Assembly: GCA_029817715.1 (NCBI GenBank)
Contig: JARUPY010000533.1
Location: 1,322,001-1,386,000, forward strand
Direction of reading: 5' to 3'
Origin: Melastoma dodecandrum
Taxonomy: Eukaryota; Streptophyta; Magnoliopsida; Myrtales; Melastomataceae
Length of the DNA: 64,000 nt
The stretch's first letter is position 1. Each line of letters begins with the position of its first letter. The notes under the pieces are model-generated. The model did not search any database. It was not told where the DNA came from and saw nothing but the letters and a program-made list of their open reading frames with translations. The position numbers and the translations under genes were made by a program. Below are positions 35,180 through 47,700 of the stretch, in pieces.

Positions 35180-35252
35180 CGCCCACCGTGGGGCTCGAAC
35201 CCACGACCACAAGGTTAAGAGCCTTGCGCTCTACCGACTGAGCTAGACGGGC
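35180..35252 (-). tRNA. tRNA-Lys (anticodon CUU)
   Basis: 73-base intronless cloverleaf on the minus strand. The acceptor stem GCCCGTC pairs with GGTGGGC using two G-U pairs. The A box is TAGCTCAGTCGGTAGAGC, the anticodon loop CTCTTAA (anticodon CTT) sits on a GCAAGG-type stem, the T arm is GTGGG-TTCGAGC-CCCAC, and the discriminator is G. A T6 pol III terminator follows within 15 bases. It lies only 120 bases upstream of the divergently transcribed ALG5 start codon. Confidence 0.97.
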
Positions 35253-35372
35253 TTTCTGTTTTACTTGTCTCGCAGTAAAATTAATATATTAATAATCTTA
35301 ACCAATTTCTGGTCAGACCCCTTTGCCCCTATCCGGACACCAATTCGGGGAGAAAGATTCCTCCTTTCCGTG

Positions 35373-37747
35373 ATGGGGTTCCTTCTTGATGTCGCAGGGA
35401 TCGCCGTCTACTCGATCTGCGCCGTCCTCGTCGTTCTCGTTTCTGCGATCGTCTTCGAGGCTTCCAGGAGACGCCACAATCACGCGTACGTGATTTTTGA
35501 CCCCGACATTCGCATTCCTAGTTTCTGTGTTCCGTTTATTTTCTTTCCGGGGAGCTGATTCATTCGTGTATTCGGATTTCTCCGCAGTCATCTCGAAGCA
35601 CCTCCGGTATTCGAGGATCCCAATTCCTTGAACAAGGTACCGTTGACTGGTGGATGCGGCCAGATAGCTCATGTTTTTTGTTATAATCGACGATCGAACA
35701 TCTGATTGCTCGCGATCGAAATTGGGAGATCGTGTTAATATAGTGCGATGGAGATTCTGTTAATGTATGCAAGCAGCAACTGTCAGTGTTACTCAGTCGA
35801 TGTGTGGTGGAGTGGTCGGCGGTCGCTTATTTCCTATTGCATTGCTTATAGGTGCCTTGCCCATCCATATTTGATCCACCAGAGAAGTACCTGTCCTTGA
35901 TAGTTCCTGCCTACAATGAAGAGAATCGGCTTCCTGCGGCCATTGATGAGGCCATGAAGTAAGTGATGCCAGCGAACTGTTTGTTTGTTCGGGAATGAGT
36001 AGTTTGTTTTAGTTATGGGATTACCTGTGTGTGGTGACATAATGTTAGTACCTTTCTTTCTTCAGCTTCCTCCAAAAGCGTGCCGCAAAGGACGATTCCT
36101 TCACTTATGAGGCATGTACTTTTTTCCGTGTCGCGTTGATAGTGTTCTTATATGCTTCAGAATTGAAAATGCCTGTGGGTTTAGTTGTTTTCATTTGTAA
36201 GGATAAGCATGCGCTTCTATTCCACCAGTTCTTATTCGTTAGTCTAACAGGTTGTGATTGTTGATGATGGAAGTAAAGATGGCACTAGGAGAGTTGCTTT
36301 CAGCTATGTGAGGAAATATTCGGTTGACAATGTTAGAGTGATCCTCCTGGGCAGAAATTATGGGAAGGGAGAAGCTATCAGAAAAGTGAGCCGAGTTTTT
36401 CCATTTTGTTTATTAGTGACGCATTCTTGGAGATCTTTGTTTGTCATGGCAATTGACTGAGGCTCCTTACCTGGTGAAAGCACTGTAAAATAGGGAATGC
36501 TTCATGCTCGTGGGGAACTGCTTTTAATGCTCGATGCGGATGGGGCAACCAAAGTGAATGACCTTGAGAAACTAGAAAACCAGGTACTTATGTCCCATGT
36601 ATTGCTTAAAATTCCCTGCAGCCTCAAGTCTTTTTATGATTCTACTTTGTCATTCTTTATTAGAAATTCTCGACAACATGTTCATAGAGAGCTTCTCTCT
36701 GTCCCTTTAAGATACATGCAGTTGCTAGAAAGGAAGCAGCTGATGATGCAAATGTTAGAGCTGCTGATATTCCTGTTGCTGCCTTCGGTTCTCGAGCTCA
36801 TTTAGAGGAGAAAGCCTTGGCTTCAGTTACGTCCTGTCTAAGATTTTCCGCTTGGCTATATATCTTTTTTCATTGGTGCCCTCACAAATTTGTCTTCAAA
36901 TGTTTCACAGAGAAAGTGGTATCGGAATTTTTTAATGAAGGGTTTCCATCTCGTGGTACTTTTGGCTGCTGGTTCTGGAATTCGTGACACACAGGTGCCT
37001 TTTGTAGTTGAAACTACCTTTTCATCATTCTCATTACGGGTTTGAATCGCCTTCCTGGCCTTCATTGAAGTAAGTTTTATCCTGTTCAGTGTGGCTTTAA
37101 AATGTTCACGCGGGCCTCGGCACGGAAGCTTTTCTCTAACATCCATTTGAAACGGTAACTTCTAATATCTGCTATCAGTTGGTCGTGTATCTCCATGAAT
37201 TGCTTGTTTTATACTTGTCCCCGGGGAAAAAGAATTCCCACTGCTAAAAATTACTGTAGTTGCATGTGAAGGTGCAAATACAGGAACAAAATGATGATCT
37301 CTTGAGGCATCAAGTTTGTTGTCTCATAAACCAGCAACCAACCATTTTAAATATAAAGTTCTTCCAGAATTACAAATTCAATCAAATTCAGTCAAATTGT
37401 TGGCTGCTCAGTTAGGTTCTTAAGGCCTTCCTATGTCCGATTGTCGATCTGATAGAAACACTTTCTTAGGTGTATTTTTTTTCCTTTTCTTGATAGGTGT
37501 TTTAGGTTAGGTTTAATTAATTGCTATGGGCTGGAATTGCATTTTTATCTTGTGGTGCAGGTGGTGCTTCGACGTTGAGTTGGTTTTCCTATGCAAGTGG
37601 TTTGGCATCCCTATGGTTGAGATATCAGTCAACTGGTCTGAAATACCCGGATCAAAGGTGAACCTGTTAAGCATACCGAATATGCTTTGGGAGATTGCAC
37701 TCATGTCTGTTGGGTACCGAACAAGAATATGGAGGATATACTCGTAA
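35373..37747 (+). CDS. ALG5: Dolichyl-phosphate beta-glucosyltransferase (ALG5)
   Basis: Ten coding exons: 35373-35485, 35588-35636, 35852-35958, 36066-36111, 36251-36385, 36494-36583, 36712-36825, 36911-36994, 37090-37154 and 37561-37747, giving about 329 residues. The enzyme makes dolichyl-phosphate-glucose from UDP-glucose at the endoplasmic reticulum, the donor for the last three glucoses of the N-glycan precursor. An N-terminal membrane anchor (about 8-29) precedes a GT2 glycosyltransferase domain with [24 protein letters not shown], the metal-binding DAD in LMLDADGA, and the C-terminal [12 protein letters not shown] and [19 protein letters not shown] blocks. Length is typical. Intron 4 (36112-36250) has a GC rather than GT donor (GAG|GCATGT), needed to keep TYE-VVIVDDG in frame. 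Start ATG is the first in the exon and matches the family. Confidence 0.95.
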
Positions 37748-38492
37748 GCCCTCCTTCAACTCGGTTTAAGCGCCGTCTGCAGAATCCTGTTTTCCTTTTG
37801 ACGGGATTACGGATGAGATCACTGATATAACCTTAAAACCGAGGTGCTTTGAATAGAATTCCTCATACTCTCTTCTCTTGAAACTTATTATGGACCTTGT
37901 AACACCGGTGATAAAATTGCGGAGCTAGTGTGTCGTGACATACATCTAATAAGTTTTATGTCATTTACATGTCACAAAGCTAAGCTTAATATGCTCGATG
38001 TTATTAGCTCAAAGGTGATTAAGGTAACAATTAGGTGCTGTTTGTTCGTAGGAAACGGAATCAATTTGTTTGCTTTGGTTTTCTAAAAATTTGTTTGGAG
38101 CAAAAGAAATCCCAGTTTCGTTTTCAGAAGGTTTTTCAGTTTTCGTTTTCTGTTTTTGAAAGTTTTCCAGTCTTCGTTTAGTGTGTGTTACATACAGCCG
38201 CCTTAGGTATCCATCCGTAAAGGAAGAAAAGGATATGGTTGGGACATAGAATTACAGATCATAGAATTTGGCGACATAAGGGCCCTTTCATCACCTCCTT
38301 CAAAAGTCGAAATAAATAAATCCTTCCCCATCACAACAATTTTTTTTCCATGGTCAAACACAACAGATGGAGAAATTTACAAATTACAGAAGCCAGAAAA
38401 GAGAGAAGAACTTGCGGAATTGAGCGTTTGCCTCCTAAAGAACGGTGGTAGTAGCAACAGATGGTAACACCTATTCATTCTCTGTGTGAGCC
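37748..38492. other. Convergent 3' flanks of ALG5 and actin
   Basis: No gene recognised. A T-rich stretch with repeated TTTTCGTTTTC-like words spans about 38050-38180. It should contain the 3' ends of both flanking genes. Confidence 0.45.
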
Positions 38493-39786
<1,294 letters not shown>

Positions 39787-39882
39787 ATCCCTTCTAACTG
39801 ACAACAAATCACACGAGCAGAATCTACATTGTCAAAAATATCAAACCAGGAAGACAATGTCAGACAACAAGCAAACCCATCA

Positions 39883-40014
39883 CCTTAGGATACGAGAATG
39901 GGAAGGGGAAAGGAAGAGGACGAGAATAGACAAACGCCCGCAAGAACAAAAAACAACCGGCTACACAGAGGAGGGAGGGGAATGACGAAAGTGGAAGCAC
40001 CCACGAATTTATAT
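39883..40014 (-). promoter_or_regulatory. Actin core promoter and leader exon
   Basis: On the minus strand TATATAAA at 40014-40007 is followed by a purine/pyrimidine-rich leader ending at 39884, where a clear donor (CTAAG|GTGATG) begins the leader intron. Leader introns in plant actin genes commonly raise expression. Positions are inferred from motifs. Confidence 0.55.
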
Positions 40015-40743
40015 ATCATCCGAACACCATTTTTAGGGGGAGAGAGGAAGTCTGTGATCGATCGATTGATTCCCCCGGGATTTTTTGTGCGTGGTTGACA
40101 GCCTGGGACTGGACAATCGATCATCCTCTTTCCTCTCCCTCGTTCGCTGTCGGGGTCTGTTTACTAATCTTAAAAAAAAAAAAACAGACAGATGTCTTTT
40201 GCCGCCCATCTCGGGATATAATGAGTGGATCTCCACCACATCGTTGGCGCTGTGTCCTCGCGATCCCACTATTTTAAGTCCATTCTCCTTCCTGGGTTTG
40301 CCTTCAAAATCCGACCTTGCCTAAACTTAGGACATGTCACCCAGGCAGTTTCGGACAGGACAAACTGCCCTGTCTCTGGAAAAAAAGTGTGTGTATGTGT
40401 GTGAGTGGTGATGATGATGGGTGATGGGGGTAAGTTGGATTTACAGCAAATATTATACTCAGAAAAAGTCGATGCAGTGCTTTAGCTAAATCTCTGATCT
40501 GGGATTCATCATTCTGAGCGTAATGTCATTATTTCTCACATGGGATGTATCGAGGCAGTGTCGTTTGTCTTCCGCGGCTTACTGTGGCATCGTGGGATGA
40601 TCGATCGTGAGACGTTTGACAAGGTCGGTGACTCTGTTCGCGTAATATACATCTGGGTATTACAGAACCCGAAGGTGAGATGAGGCGATAACGTTGATCA
40701 ATATATGAGTTTCAGTAATTTACAGATCCTGAATGAGCGATAT
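40015..40743. other. Actin upstream region and CASP-like 3' flank
   Basis: No gene recognised. It holds the distal actin promoter, a purine-rich TGTG/TGATGATG stretch near 40385-40430, and the 3' flank of the CASP-like gene. Confidence 0.4.
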
Positions 40744-41472
40744 TCAAGTGTTTTTACGGAGGGAGAACGAGGAGATGATGGAGAGGAGAGCGGTGGAAAT
40801 GAAGGAAAAGAGGAGGAGGCTAGCGGCCGCATAGCCCCTATCGAAGAACTTGTCGACGTTGGACCCGGATCCCTCGAATGTAGCCTTCAGGTCCTTGGTG
40901 GCACCGAAACCGGCCGCCATACCAGTGGCTAAAAAATATGACACCATCTGCGAATAACAGTAATTCGAAAACATCATACTCGACAATTGGGTAACACTAA
41001 TGGCATCGCTGATTCCCATATTGATGACAAAGATTGCGCACTACCTTGTCGCCGAAAAAGTCAAACAGGAGGCCTCTGTCGCTGCTATCAGACTGATTCG
41101 ACTTGTAGGTCCGGTAAATCGTGTTAGCAATCTGCAAGAGCATGTAGGCTGCTCCGATCACGGCCGTGCCAAGCATATACCTACGAATGATTCCATCCAC
41201 AGGACGAAAGCTCAATAATCACGAGACAAACGCAAAAACGATCACGAAATCAAGATATCAGGAACTCGAACTCACCGGTACGAGTAGACATCCATGAACT
41301 TGACCTCGACCAAGAAGTTGATCCCGACCTGGATGGTCGTGTTATCGGTGGTCAAGATCGCAATAGAGAGCACAAGGGAAACCAGCACCGTGGCCCTCAT
41401 GAGGACGGCGGCGACCCTGGAAGCGACTGAGGGCTGATGCATCTGCTGCGACGGCAAAGGCAATAACGCCAT
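40744..41472 (-). CDS. CASP-like four-transmembrane protein (CASPL4D-like)
   Basis: Three exons on the minus strand: 41472-41276, 41180-41045 and 40947-40744, giving 178 residues. The protein is a small MARVEL-like four-helix membrane protein with hydrophobic segments near 22-43, 66-86, 113-133 and 152-172. The FMDVYSYRYMLGTAVIG and [28 protein letters not shown] regions match CASP-like family members. True CASPs scaffold the Casparian strip; most CASP-like proteins, including this 4D-type, are plasma-membrane proteins of unknown role. The conserved Arg in helix 1 and Asp in helix 3, typical of the family, seem present (MRATVL near 27; FGATKD). The start ATG opens the only plausible N-terminus. 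Confidence 0.9.
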
Positions 41473-42120
41473 GTGTCTCGATTGTTCCCTTCGTTTCTTT
41501 CAAACAAGAAAGGTTCAGTTTTGCGGGAGAGGATGTTGGGAAAGAAAGAGTGCTAGGGTTGACTTCTCATTGGGATTACTTGGAGTAGGTGTTGGGGATG
41601 AAGTGAGATAGAGAGAACACATGGATAATGACGATGATGGTGATGAAAACGTGAGGTTGACAATCCATCTGCAAACTTGAAGGTTGCTTAGCTTTGCCGA
41701 AATTCATTATCCCCCAGAGAAGCCGTTTTCACTACCTATCCACTCCAAACTCAACTCCATTAAGCTAATCACTACCCATATCCTGATTAAATACAAATTA
41801 TCCATTGGTTTCAACAATTTTGACATCGTTTATACTTCTAAAACATGTTAACTCACTTCTTTTAGTAGTGTCAATAAGGTTTTCTTCCATGAGAAGGTGG
41901 TGGTGACCTACAATGAGTGATAGTTTTGATTGCTACAATGCTATTTGTTGTTTATAATTTGCTTATGGAATGGGAAAGAAGGAAACTGGGATTGATTGAA
42001 TCTATCATACATCTTCTTATCTCTTGAAGCATAAATGGTTTAATGTCTAACATTAACACCATCTGATTACCTAGTACAAACTAGCAAGATGCAACTTAGA
42101 CTAGACGTCAATAGCGATTA
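41473..42120. other. Upstream region of the CASP-like gene
   Basis: No gene recognised. The right-hand part of this AT-rich interval has no coding potential; the left end must carry the CASP-like promoter and leader. Confidence 0.4.
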
Positions 42121-42672
42121 GTTGCTCCCTTGCGGCTTGTGATCCTCAACCAGGACGACTTCACCGTGCCCCCGGCTTCTTCCGTTAATTTCTTCCCCAG
42201 TTTCTCCTCCAAATCCTGAAAGAACTTGTACTCCGGCAGCCGAACTCCTCATCTTGCTGAACCTCATGTCCACACACCACTAGAATGAACGAGGTCCCAC
42301 TAGGATGATGGTTGACGTTAGGGGTTACAGCAAGGTACTGTGAAGAGAAGGGGAAGTGACCGGAGTCAGGAATGGGGGTCCGACTACAGATCCTCCTTCG
42401 TCTCCTCTGTCCCAGGCCCCTCGGCCGCCATAGTCTGTAACACGAACTCCTGGCCCACATCATGGTAAGTCATATTCTTATTGTTGCTTGGAAACAGATT
42501 CTGGAACAGAGCGGCCGCGTCCCTCGATGGATGATGACCGGGCGACAGTTCCACGGATCATCACTTGATTCTTCTTCCACCGTAGAAGGTAGTAAAGCTC
42601 CTCGAGGAGGTCTAGGAAGAAGCAACCGATGATGACACTCGGGCTTTCACCAACCCTGATCAGCGATTTCAT
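42121..42672 (-). pseudogene. Unrecognised, possibly broken protein-coding locus
   Basis: Not recognised. On the minus strand several consecutive frames have a coding-like composition but do not join by simple splicing. They are a 64-codon ATG frame (42672-42478, starting MKSLIRVGESPSVIIG), a segment MTYHDVGQEFVLQTMAAEG (from about 42473) that stops at TAG, a segment YLAVTPNVNHHPSGTSFILV following an acceptor-like CTTCACAG, and a final frame MRFSKMRSSAAGVQVLSGF ending at TAA near 42118. Either this is a decayed gene or a small gene with an exon structure I cannot resolve. It lies just downstream of the ATL-type E3 on the same strand. Confidence 0.3.
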
Positions 42673-42752
42673 TTCTTCCCCAAAACCAAAGCGAACTTCT
42701 CTAGTTTATTCTTTTTGAGGAGCATTTTATTTTACCATATAAAAATAGACGT

Positions 42753-43292
42753 TCAATTAAAAATGTCTGCCGCCCTAGACGAACGGACTAGAAATTCCTC
42801 TAGTGTACCCGACATTTCCTGATCGCCGGCCTCCTCGGTGACGTCGTCCCCGTAAGTCCGTGCCGGGAACGTGATCTGTGGCGAAGGCGTTGCGTCCATC
42901 CTGCACATGGGGCAGCTCGCATGGGAGTACAGCCACATGTCGATGCACGCGGCGTGGAATGAGTGGGTGCACTCGGGCAACCTCCTCAGCTCCTCCCCTT
43001 CCTCGAACTCGCAGAGGCAGATAGCGCACGTGTCGTCGTCTACCCTGGCCGCTTCCTTTTGGTACTTGTGGGCCGGGATCAGTTGCGCAGTGGAGAACTC
43101 AAGGCTCGGAATCTCGACGACCTCCTCGAGGGACGGCGGCCTGCTCGGGCCGACGGTTTGGCGGCGTCGGCACCAGCCGATGATCACGCAGTGGTAGATG
43201 GTGACGAAGAGCGCAGCTGATGCTACGCAGATTAGGAGTATGGAGACCTTCTGATTGCCGGAGCCTCCGAGGGACGTGTCTTCGCTCCCCAT
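42753..43292 (-). CDS. ATL-type RING-H2 E3 ubiquitin ligase
   Basis: Intronless, 179 residues, as usual for the ATL family. A single N-terminal transmembrane helix (about 16-40) is followed by a basic CRRRQ stretch, a linker with EIPSLEFSTAQLIPAHKY in the place of the GLD region, and a RING-H2 domain at C89-C130 (CAICLCEFEEGEELRRLPECTHSFHAACIDMWL ... CPMCR in order) with all eight ligands and the proline spacing PECTHSFH. ATL proteins are membrane-bound E3 ligases, often in defence or stress responses; the substrate is unknown. The short C-terminus is acidic and Ser-rich. Start ATG 43292 immediately precedes the membrane helix region. Confidence 0.9.
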   Translation of the reverse strand: MGSEDTSLGGSGNQKVSILLICVASAALFVTIYHCVIIGWCRRRQTVGPSRPPSLEEVVEIPSLEFSTAQLIPAHKYQKEAARVDDDTCAICLCEFEEGEELRRLPECTHSFHAACIDMWLYSHASCPMCRMDATPSPQITFPARTYGDDVTEEAGDQEMSGTLEEFLVRSSRAADIFN

Positions 43293-44760
43293 TCAGAGGA
43301 CTACTGCGAGTTCATGAACTTGTTTTGTTAATGTTTGGAAACACTTTAACTTGGACTTTACTCTGGAGTGACGACAATCCCAACCATTGCTCATTTTGTC
43401 TCTCGTTATTACATCGACCTACGTTGATTTCACCATTGATGCTCTTGTCGTATGCTAGAAATTAAATCATGCGATTATCGAACTAATCGCGAAACTTTCA
43501 GACCAGGCGAAGCACGATAAACATTCATATGCGACACTCTTCTTCGGTCGAAGAGATAGGTCGATCGATACATACAGGAACTCAAACTCAACGCTGCGTC
43601 GGCATTGACAATGATATCGACATCTTCTCTGTGGCGATATCCATTGCAGATAGAATGGAGGAATGGGAGGCCCGACAAGGAAGGTGGATGTCGCTAGGAC
43701 AGGACTTTGTATGAGGTGGCGCTGAACTAAGCCTGGCCTAGGAAAACCAAGACACAACAATGTCTTCGACGTTGAGTGCCAGAAGCCGATACTTCCTTTC
43801 CTACGGCGGGGGAACATACAATGGGAATAAGCTTGTATATCTTCCTCGCTCTCCGTTGTCTGTGAATTCCAATGCCTACGGAAACGGGTCAGACGAGAAA
43901 CTCGTCTGGACTGTATCCATCCATGTACAACAAGACCTTTTCGAGGAAGACAGGGCATCTCTGGACGAGGCGAAACAAACTGTCCTAGCAACAGCTAAGT
44001 TCCTTCTATCCCTGCCGGCCATAACGACAAAATCACGCTGCACTGAAGCTGGATAAAACGGACATTGTCATCATCGTTTCGCCGTTGTCGACAACGAGGC
44101 GAGCAGAACTCCGAAGGCAAGGATGTTGGATTCGGATCTGGATTTAGGGGGCTTTTGCCGTAATCGTCCCAAGGCCCAGTTTGAACAGCAGGGGAGACAG
44201 AAAAACAGAGCAACATCGGCCCATGTCTGAAAACAGTTCGACCTCGGATTCGGAACGAGTTAATAAAACAAGCTTTTGCAACTTGCCCTAATTATTTCAG
44301 AATCAACAACCCTTCTCTCTTTTCTCATTGTTTTCTCATTGTTCATACATCCCGACTGACGTAATTTTCCTGAAATTATAAAATACAATTAAAGAAACAG
44401 GGGAAAAGGAAAAAAAAACAGGGGAGGAACAGGGTCGAACACACCAAATGGCCAAAAATACCAAACAAACGTCTTCTTTCCCTGATCTCTATCTCGTCCT
44501 TAACCTTCCCGACATCAAGACGGTGTGTGTCCCTATCCCTCCGTCTCACCATCTCTCCCCGTTCACAGAAACAGGAAAGAGAGAGAGGGAAGACAACTGG
44601 GTCTTACCATAATAATAATATTAATAAAAGTTTTTCGAAACATTCGGACGCCAAAAAGGAAGCTAATTTTTCGCCCGCAAACCCCATTTTTCTCCTTTCC
44701 CCTTCTTCCACCCCCCCTCTCTGCAATCTCTTCCCACCTCCTCCTTCTGGTTTGACGCCC
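43293..44760. other. Region with unexplained open frames upstream of the 17-exon gene
   Basis: The ATL promoter lies at the left. Between 43467 and 44056 there are overlapping open frames on both strands, up to 174 codons on minus and 98 on plus, with coding-like composition but no family I recognise. They may be a decayed gene. From 44500 a pyrimidine-rich leader of the downstream gene begins; its frame is open upstream of 44761 but has no ATG there. Confidence 0.35.
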
Positions 44761-47700
44761 ATGTCCTCTCCTTATGTGCAATCGAGGAACAACAGCCCTT
44801 CCGCTGCTTCGGCTGCGGCTGCGGCTGCGGCTGCGGCCGCTTCCGGTTCTTCCTCCAGGTTAGTGTTTTTCGGGAGCGGCGGCGGGGGGAATAGCATCAG
44901 CGGGGGAAACAGTGGGAGTGGTGTCTTTGGAGTTTCCAGATTGAGATCTTCCTCGGCGAAGAAGCCTCCGGAGCCGCTGCGGAGGGCGGTGGCCGATTGC
45001 CTGTCGTCGAGCTCGGCTCATTACGGGAGCCCGTCCACCTCATCCGGCTCCTCGTCTTCCACAGTTTCCGCCTTTGAAGCTTCACGGACTCTCCGAGTGA
45101 GTGTGGATTTTGTTTTCTTGGGGGTTGTTTTGGTTTCTGTGGATTCGGAAATCGTGGGTAGATCTCGCGGAAAGATTTGATTATGGAGTTGTTTTAAGGG
45201 GGATTCCTGGTTTGTGGTATTCGGGTACGGTGTTCTTGGCGTGATTTGAGTTGCGGCAAGAAATGGGAAGAAAGGGGAGTGGGCAGTAGAGATCTTGAAC
45301 TTTAGTGCAAGTTTATAAAAATTCGAGTTTGGTGGGTCAATGCAAGGTGCTGGATTTTTGCAGCAGTTGTTCTTAGCAACGGAGAAGGAAAATGTTCAAA
45401 TGTTATATTGTTAGGCCTGCGGTAAAATTGGCTATGGCATGACATTGTAGGAATATGAGGCTGCTATCTCGGCCTGTGGGATTGGGTTTAATATCTAAGG
45501 CGCTGAGGTGTTATTTGCTGAATCCATCTCGAAATGCAAATGCGTTTTCAAGTTGTTACTTAATTGGATGTGGGTTCACAGGCTGATTTAGATGATAACG
45601 ACTCTAGCTTCGAGCTTTTTTCTGAAAGTGAGAGGGAAACTGCTGCCTTTTACTATGTTTCCTTTGTGTATGGTTGACGAAGTTAGATCCCCTGTGTAAT
45701 ACTAATCTTGCTCTTGAATAAGCTTCAGACTATCCTATTCATGGTTTTAATCTGCCTTTAGGACGCTAGAGAAAACTTTACATGTATTATTGAGTGGCGT
45801 TAGGCCATGGACAATGATTGATGAGCAGTTCATGCATCTTCTCCCAGTTAATAGGTGTGCATAATCTGACGTTGCACGACTCTGAATAATCAGATTTCTT
45901 GAAAATGAGCGACTTCTTCAATTCCTTGCATTGCCTCAGGCATTTATTAAAGCCCTGCTGCCTCTGTAAACTCTGGTAAAATTTATTGAATTTGTTTGGA
46001 AATAAGGATGCTAATAAATTGATTTGTGATTCTGCGCATTCTATTAGACTAGAATATATGGCTTGTTTTCTCAAATTTGACTGAATTAGGTAATGAATGA
46101 CAGGACTATCTGGCATCCCCAGCAACAACTGACCTTGCTTATACTGTTATCATAGAACACACAATTGCTGAGAGAGAACGAAGGTAATGCAGAGCAGTTT
46201 TTGCTTTTAGAGATGGATGTTGAGAAGGGAAGTACCTGGCTTTGCCCTGTGTTATCATTTTCCTTCTAGAAAGTTAGTTGACAGATTTATAACAATATGA
46301 CATATTGTTTTTCTAATGATATTTGGATCTGGGTGATTTGGTATGTTCTTGCCACCCGTGTTTCCCAAACAAATCTATGAGAAATATTTATGAGATTACA
46401 GGAGGGCGCATAATGTTGTCTTAGCATTAGTTATTCATCCTCTGCTCAAGTCCCTGAACATTCAACAAGATAATGTCAAGACTTCCGGTTTTAGCATTGT
46501 GCACATTGATTTCCATAGAGAAATATCAGGCATTTTTTGGCTGGTGTTAGGCATTGAAGAAAAGAATATCGATTGATCTTGGCTTTAACTATAGGCCACG
46601 TTGTTGATTTCATATTTTTTTTTCCTGTAGTAGTAATGATAGTTTTGGCTGGAGTTCTTTACCTTGACTTGCTTGTGGCATTATATTTAACCGCTATTTT
46701 TCATTTACAGCTAATATTTATCGATTTACACTTCCTTTTAACTTAAACAGCCCGGCAGTTGTTACAAGATGTGTGACGCTTCTTAAGCGATACTTATTAA
46801 GGTATGTTTCTCTGGTCATCTATATCATTTACTTCCCACGATACTAGGATATTTATTCAATACCATGTGATAAAATGGTTGATTCAATTGTTGTGGTGCC
46901 ACAATTCATAATTTACTTTGCTTCTGCAGATATAGACCCAGCGAGGAGACCTTGCAACAAATTGATCGGTTTTGTCTTAGCTTCATCACTGAATGTGATG
47001 TTATATCAAGCAAAAGAACAGTATCATGGTCAGGCTCATCTAGTCAATCAATACCATCTTCAATGCCAACGAATGTCGTACCTTTGCCCGTTTCCACTTT
47101 TGCATCTGCATCATTGATCAAGTCGTTATATTACATTCGCTCTCTTGTGGCCCAACATGTTCCCAAGCGGTCTTTCCAAGCAGCTGCTTTTGCTGGGGCT
47201 GCTTCTGCATCGAAACAAATGCTTCCATCGTTGTCTTCCTTGTTGAAGAGATCATTTAATTCCCAATTAAGCCCAAAAACTGTCGGGGAATCTTTGGAAG
47301 GCAAAGATGATGCAAGTGTAGCAGTAATGAAGCAGTCGAGTCTTAGAGTTTCTGACCTTGTCGAGGATCTTGCATACATCGCACAAGATGTTCTTAAGTG
47401 GCGTTTGTTGGGGGAAAGGTTATTATCAGGGACATCACTTGAAAGGTAGTTACTTCACAATTTATTATTTCCTTTCATCAAAAGGAAGAGCGTTGCCTCC
47501 TAAGACTATTCCCTGGCTATGATTATGTGAGGCAGTGATCGTGCTGTGAGTTCTCAAGACACAAGTACGCATAATTTTCTTGAAGTAGGTGCAGCGGCGC
47601 TCCTTGTTGGTGACATGGAAGCTAAAATGAAGGGCCAGCACTGGAAATATTTTGGGACTGCTGATATGCCATATCTTGATCAACTACTGCAGCCGTCCCC

